NCBI GenBank assembly: GCA_036874045.1
Contig: CM072338.1
Span: 16,142,501-16,206,500 of the forward strand
Direction of reading: 5' to 3'
From: Cymodocea nodosa
Taxonomy: Eukaryota; Streptophyta; Magnoliopsida; Alismatales; Cymodoceaceae
DNA: 64,000 nt
Part shown: positions 61,940 to 64,000 of the stretch, in pieces
Layout of the letters: every line of letters begins with the position of its first letter
How positions within the stretch are numbered: position 1 is the first letter of the stretch
Notes under the pieces: generated by a model
What the model was told of the DNA's origin: nothing
Database searches by the model: none
Seen by the model: only the letters and a program-made list of their open reading frames with translations
Made by a program: the position numbers and the translations under genes

Positions 61940-64000
61940 ATAAATATACAAGTGGGTTATTTTCTTGAAAAAAAAAGACAAAGAAAAACCTAAACCCTAG
62001 AAACCACCAGCTACCACCATCTGCAGCATCTCACGTCCAGTGATAGCATCCCTTGGTGAGTTCTACTTCAGCAGCACCCTCCAGTGAACTCTCCTTTGAC
62101 AATGGTACCCATCTTTGCTCTGACAAAGCTCTCCAAATTTTAAAAAAAAGAAAAGACAAAGAAAACCCTAATCACTAGAAACTGCCAGCTACCACCATCT
62201 GCAGCATCTCACGTCCAGTGATAGCACCCCTTGGTGAGCTCTCCTTCGGCAGCACCCTACAGTGAGCTCTCCTTTGACAATGGCACCCATCTGTACTCTG
62301 ACAAAACTCTCCAATGGCCTGTCCTACAGTGGCACATCCCTCTGGCTAGCCTTCAAGGTCTTCCTCGAACCTCCTCTCCAAAACTGATGGTCATTTCTGG
62401 TAAGTACAGATTTTTTATCATATTATCTTTCAATAAAGTTCATTGATTTGATTTTTCTACTGTAAAACCTCACTTTTTTAAACGTAACTGACTTTTCTTC
62501 AATAATTTGTTGTTTTTTGTTGGTGGCTTTATTCTTTCCACCATAACTATTTTTGGATGATTTGTTCTTGATTATTTATAGCTGTTTTGTGAGTTGAATC
62601 AATGATGTATTGTGTTTTATTGGTGGCTTGATTTTTCTGCCATAACTAATTTTTAAATGATTTTTTCTCAATTATTTAATTCTTTGTGAATTATATTAAT
62701 AATGTATTTGGTAGCTTGACTTTTCTACCATAACTGATTTTTTGTCAATTATTTATTTCTCTTTTGTAATGATTTCAGTAATTATTACAAGCTTTCTGAC
62801 ATATTTTATGATTTATTGATTCATTAGAGAATGTCACAAGCACAATAAGTCATCTTGGTTACACAACCACAAGGATGGTGTATACATCCTACCATCAACC
62901 CTACTTTAACATGTGATGGAAGCAAGAAGAGATAAGTCTCACAACCCTGGATGGAAGTACAATTGGTGGCCTAATCTGTATGATAAAAATAACATCCAAT
63001 GCCTACTGTGTGGTCATGTTCCAAATGGATGTTTCCAGGGGCAAAAGTAGCAAAAGAAATTTCCAAAGAGATGTTTAATTGGAAAATGGGAGGAAAACAG
63101 AAAAAAAATTGATGTTGCCATTTCTGATGAAGTAATGCTTGTGGTGACAATGACAGATGCCAATACAAAGCCTTCCACTACAATAGCCACACCATCAATC
63201 AAGAAGTCCCTTCCAACAGAAAGTTACTGAAGATCATTTTGAAGAAGCAAGAGAAGGAGATTGTTGATGAATTATTTGCCAATGGCATCTATCAATGTGA
63301 ATTACCATTCAACATCATCAATCAACCATCCATTAAGTTTTGCATGAGGCTGTTAGACACTATGGAAGAAGATGCATTCCACCTTCATTTCATTGTGTGA
63401 GAAAAACTTTGTTAGAAAGAAGTTGTGAGGACGTATGAGCTGAAAAAAGGAATATGAAGTTCATCGGAAGAGATATGGAATGACACTGATGACCAATGGA
63501 TGGAAAGATTGTCGAGGAAGAAGCTTACTTAACTTCATAGTAAATTGTCTTGAAGAAACATTTTTTCTCAACTCTATAGAAGCTTCAAGTGAAACAAAAA
63601 ACCTCCAACTACTTGTTGGGACTTATTGAGGACCACATGAAGCTTGTTGGTGTTGAAAATATTGTGCAAATATGTACAAACAACACATCAAGTTATGTAC
63701 TTGTTGGAAAAAAACTGATGGAGAAGTATCCTATTGTGTTTTGGACACCTTGTTCCATGCACTACCTTGATCTTATGCTAGAGCTTATTGAAAATTTGAA
63801 GAAATTCAAAAAATTCATTGCTATATGAAGGAAGATAACATTCTTTACTTACTCACACTCTCGTCTTTATGATTTATTTCTTAAAAGTTCTAACAAGAAG
63901 GAACTTATAAGATATAGTGTGACAAGATTTGCAACATCCTTCCTCCTTCTACAAGCTTGAATGAAATGAAATTCAAAAAATTCATTGCTATGGGAAGGAA
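61940..64000 (+). mobile_element. hAT transposase gene relic (BED finger, DUF659), cut by window end
   Basis: A C-rich leader with a 178-bp tandem duplication (61980-62336) ends at TTTCTG before GTAAGTACAG, a consensus donor; a T-rich segment to about 62826 looks like a 5' intron. Coding remains: NPGWKYNWWPNLYDKNNIQC and LLCGHVPNGC (BED-type finger, 62944-63040), then LGLIEDHMKLVGVENIVQIC, TNNTSSYVLVGKKLMEKYPI and FWTPCSMHYLDLMLELIEN (63610-63800), and VTRFATSFLLLQ (63920-63955). Stops and frame changes show it is inactive. It runs antisense to the SAM-domain gene. Confidence 0.82.
61980..62336 (+). repeat. 178-bp tandem duplication in hAT leader
   Basis: CTAGAAACCACCAGCTACCA at 61997 and CTAGAAACTGCCAGCTACCA at 62175; CAGCATCTCACGTCCAGTGA at 62024 and 62202. 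The copies are very similar, so the duplication is younger than most repeats here. Confidence 0.93.

Noticed and set aside
1..64000. CRISPR arrays, operons, phage or bacterial defence systems, tRNA or rRNA genes
   Set aside because: No supporting sequence; intron-exon structure and plant transposons show nuclear plant DNA. The one B-box-like match (about 12953-12963) lacks a tRNA fold.

Overview
The window is nuclear DNA from a seed plant, most likely a flowering plant. It is AT-rich, the coding information is split into short exons with GT..AG introns, and the introns are filled with plant retrotransposons (Ty1-copia, Ty3-gypsy chromovirus, L1-type LINEs) and hAT DNA-transposon remnants. I cannot name the species. 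No operons, CRISPR arrays, rRNA or tRNA genes are visible. The long reading frames of the window are mostly exons or decayed transposon frames, not independent genes.

Two host genes can be assembled exon by exon, both on the minus strand. (1) Positions 48199 down to 2219 hold the first 19 coding exons of GP210/NUP210, the pore-membrane nucleoporin. They encode residues 1 to 1185 of a family of roughly 1,900 residues; the rest lies beyond position 1. All exon junctions keep frame and there is no internal stop. Exons cluster in islands with introns of 72 to 108 bp, separated by introns of 1 to 10 kb. Intron 13 uses a GC-AG splice pair. The first exon and its upstream DNA form a CpG-rich island at about 48.0-48.4 kb. 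(2) Positions 61710 down to 54190 hold the last five exons of a plant SAM-domain protein; its 5' exons lie beyond 64 kb or are hidden.

Layout from left to right: 1-2.2 kb, last visible GP210 intron with gypsy and copia scraps; 2.2-3.9 kb, exons 19-16; 3.9-9.8 kb, intron 15 with a complete gag-only LTR element flanked by the 5-bp duplication TGTTG; 9.8-10.0 kb, exon 15; 10.0-16.6 kb, intron 14 with solo or rearranged copia LTRs, tandem duplications and two opposed LINE ends; 16.6-18.3 kb, the densest exon island (14 to 9); 18.3-24.3 kb, two copia elements in opposite orientation; 24.3-24.7 kb, exons 8 and 7; 24.7-28.8 kb, LINE and copia remnants; 28.8-29.0 kb, exon 6; 29.0-39.0 kb, intron 5 with a near full-length chromovirus (30509-35455) and a deleted copia element; 39.0-41.4 kb, exons 5 to 3; 41.4-46.4 kb, copia and LINE; 46.4-46.6 kb, exon 2; 48.0-48.2 kb, exon 1; 48.4-54.2 kb, intergenic AT-rich DNA; 54.2-61.7 kb, SAM-domain gene with an antisense hAT copy and LINE pieces in its introns; 61.9-64 kb, a second antisense hAT copy running off the window.

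The two genes have no evident functional link. The main theme is an apparently intact essential-type gene stretched over more than 46 kb by layered transposon insertions, with exons and splice sites kept. I did not find an undescribed biological system. The most useful leads are the GC-AG intron, the gag-only LTR element, hAT copies that keep introns, the LTRs with unexpected flanks, and one unexplained coding-like island at 29.8-30.0 kb.
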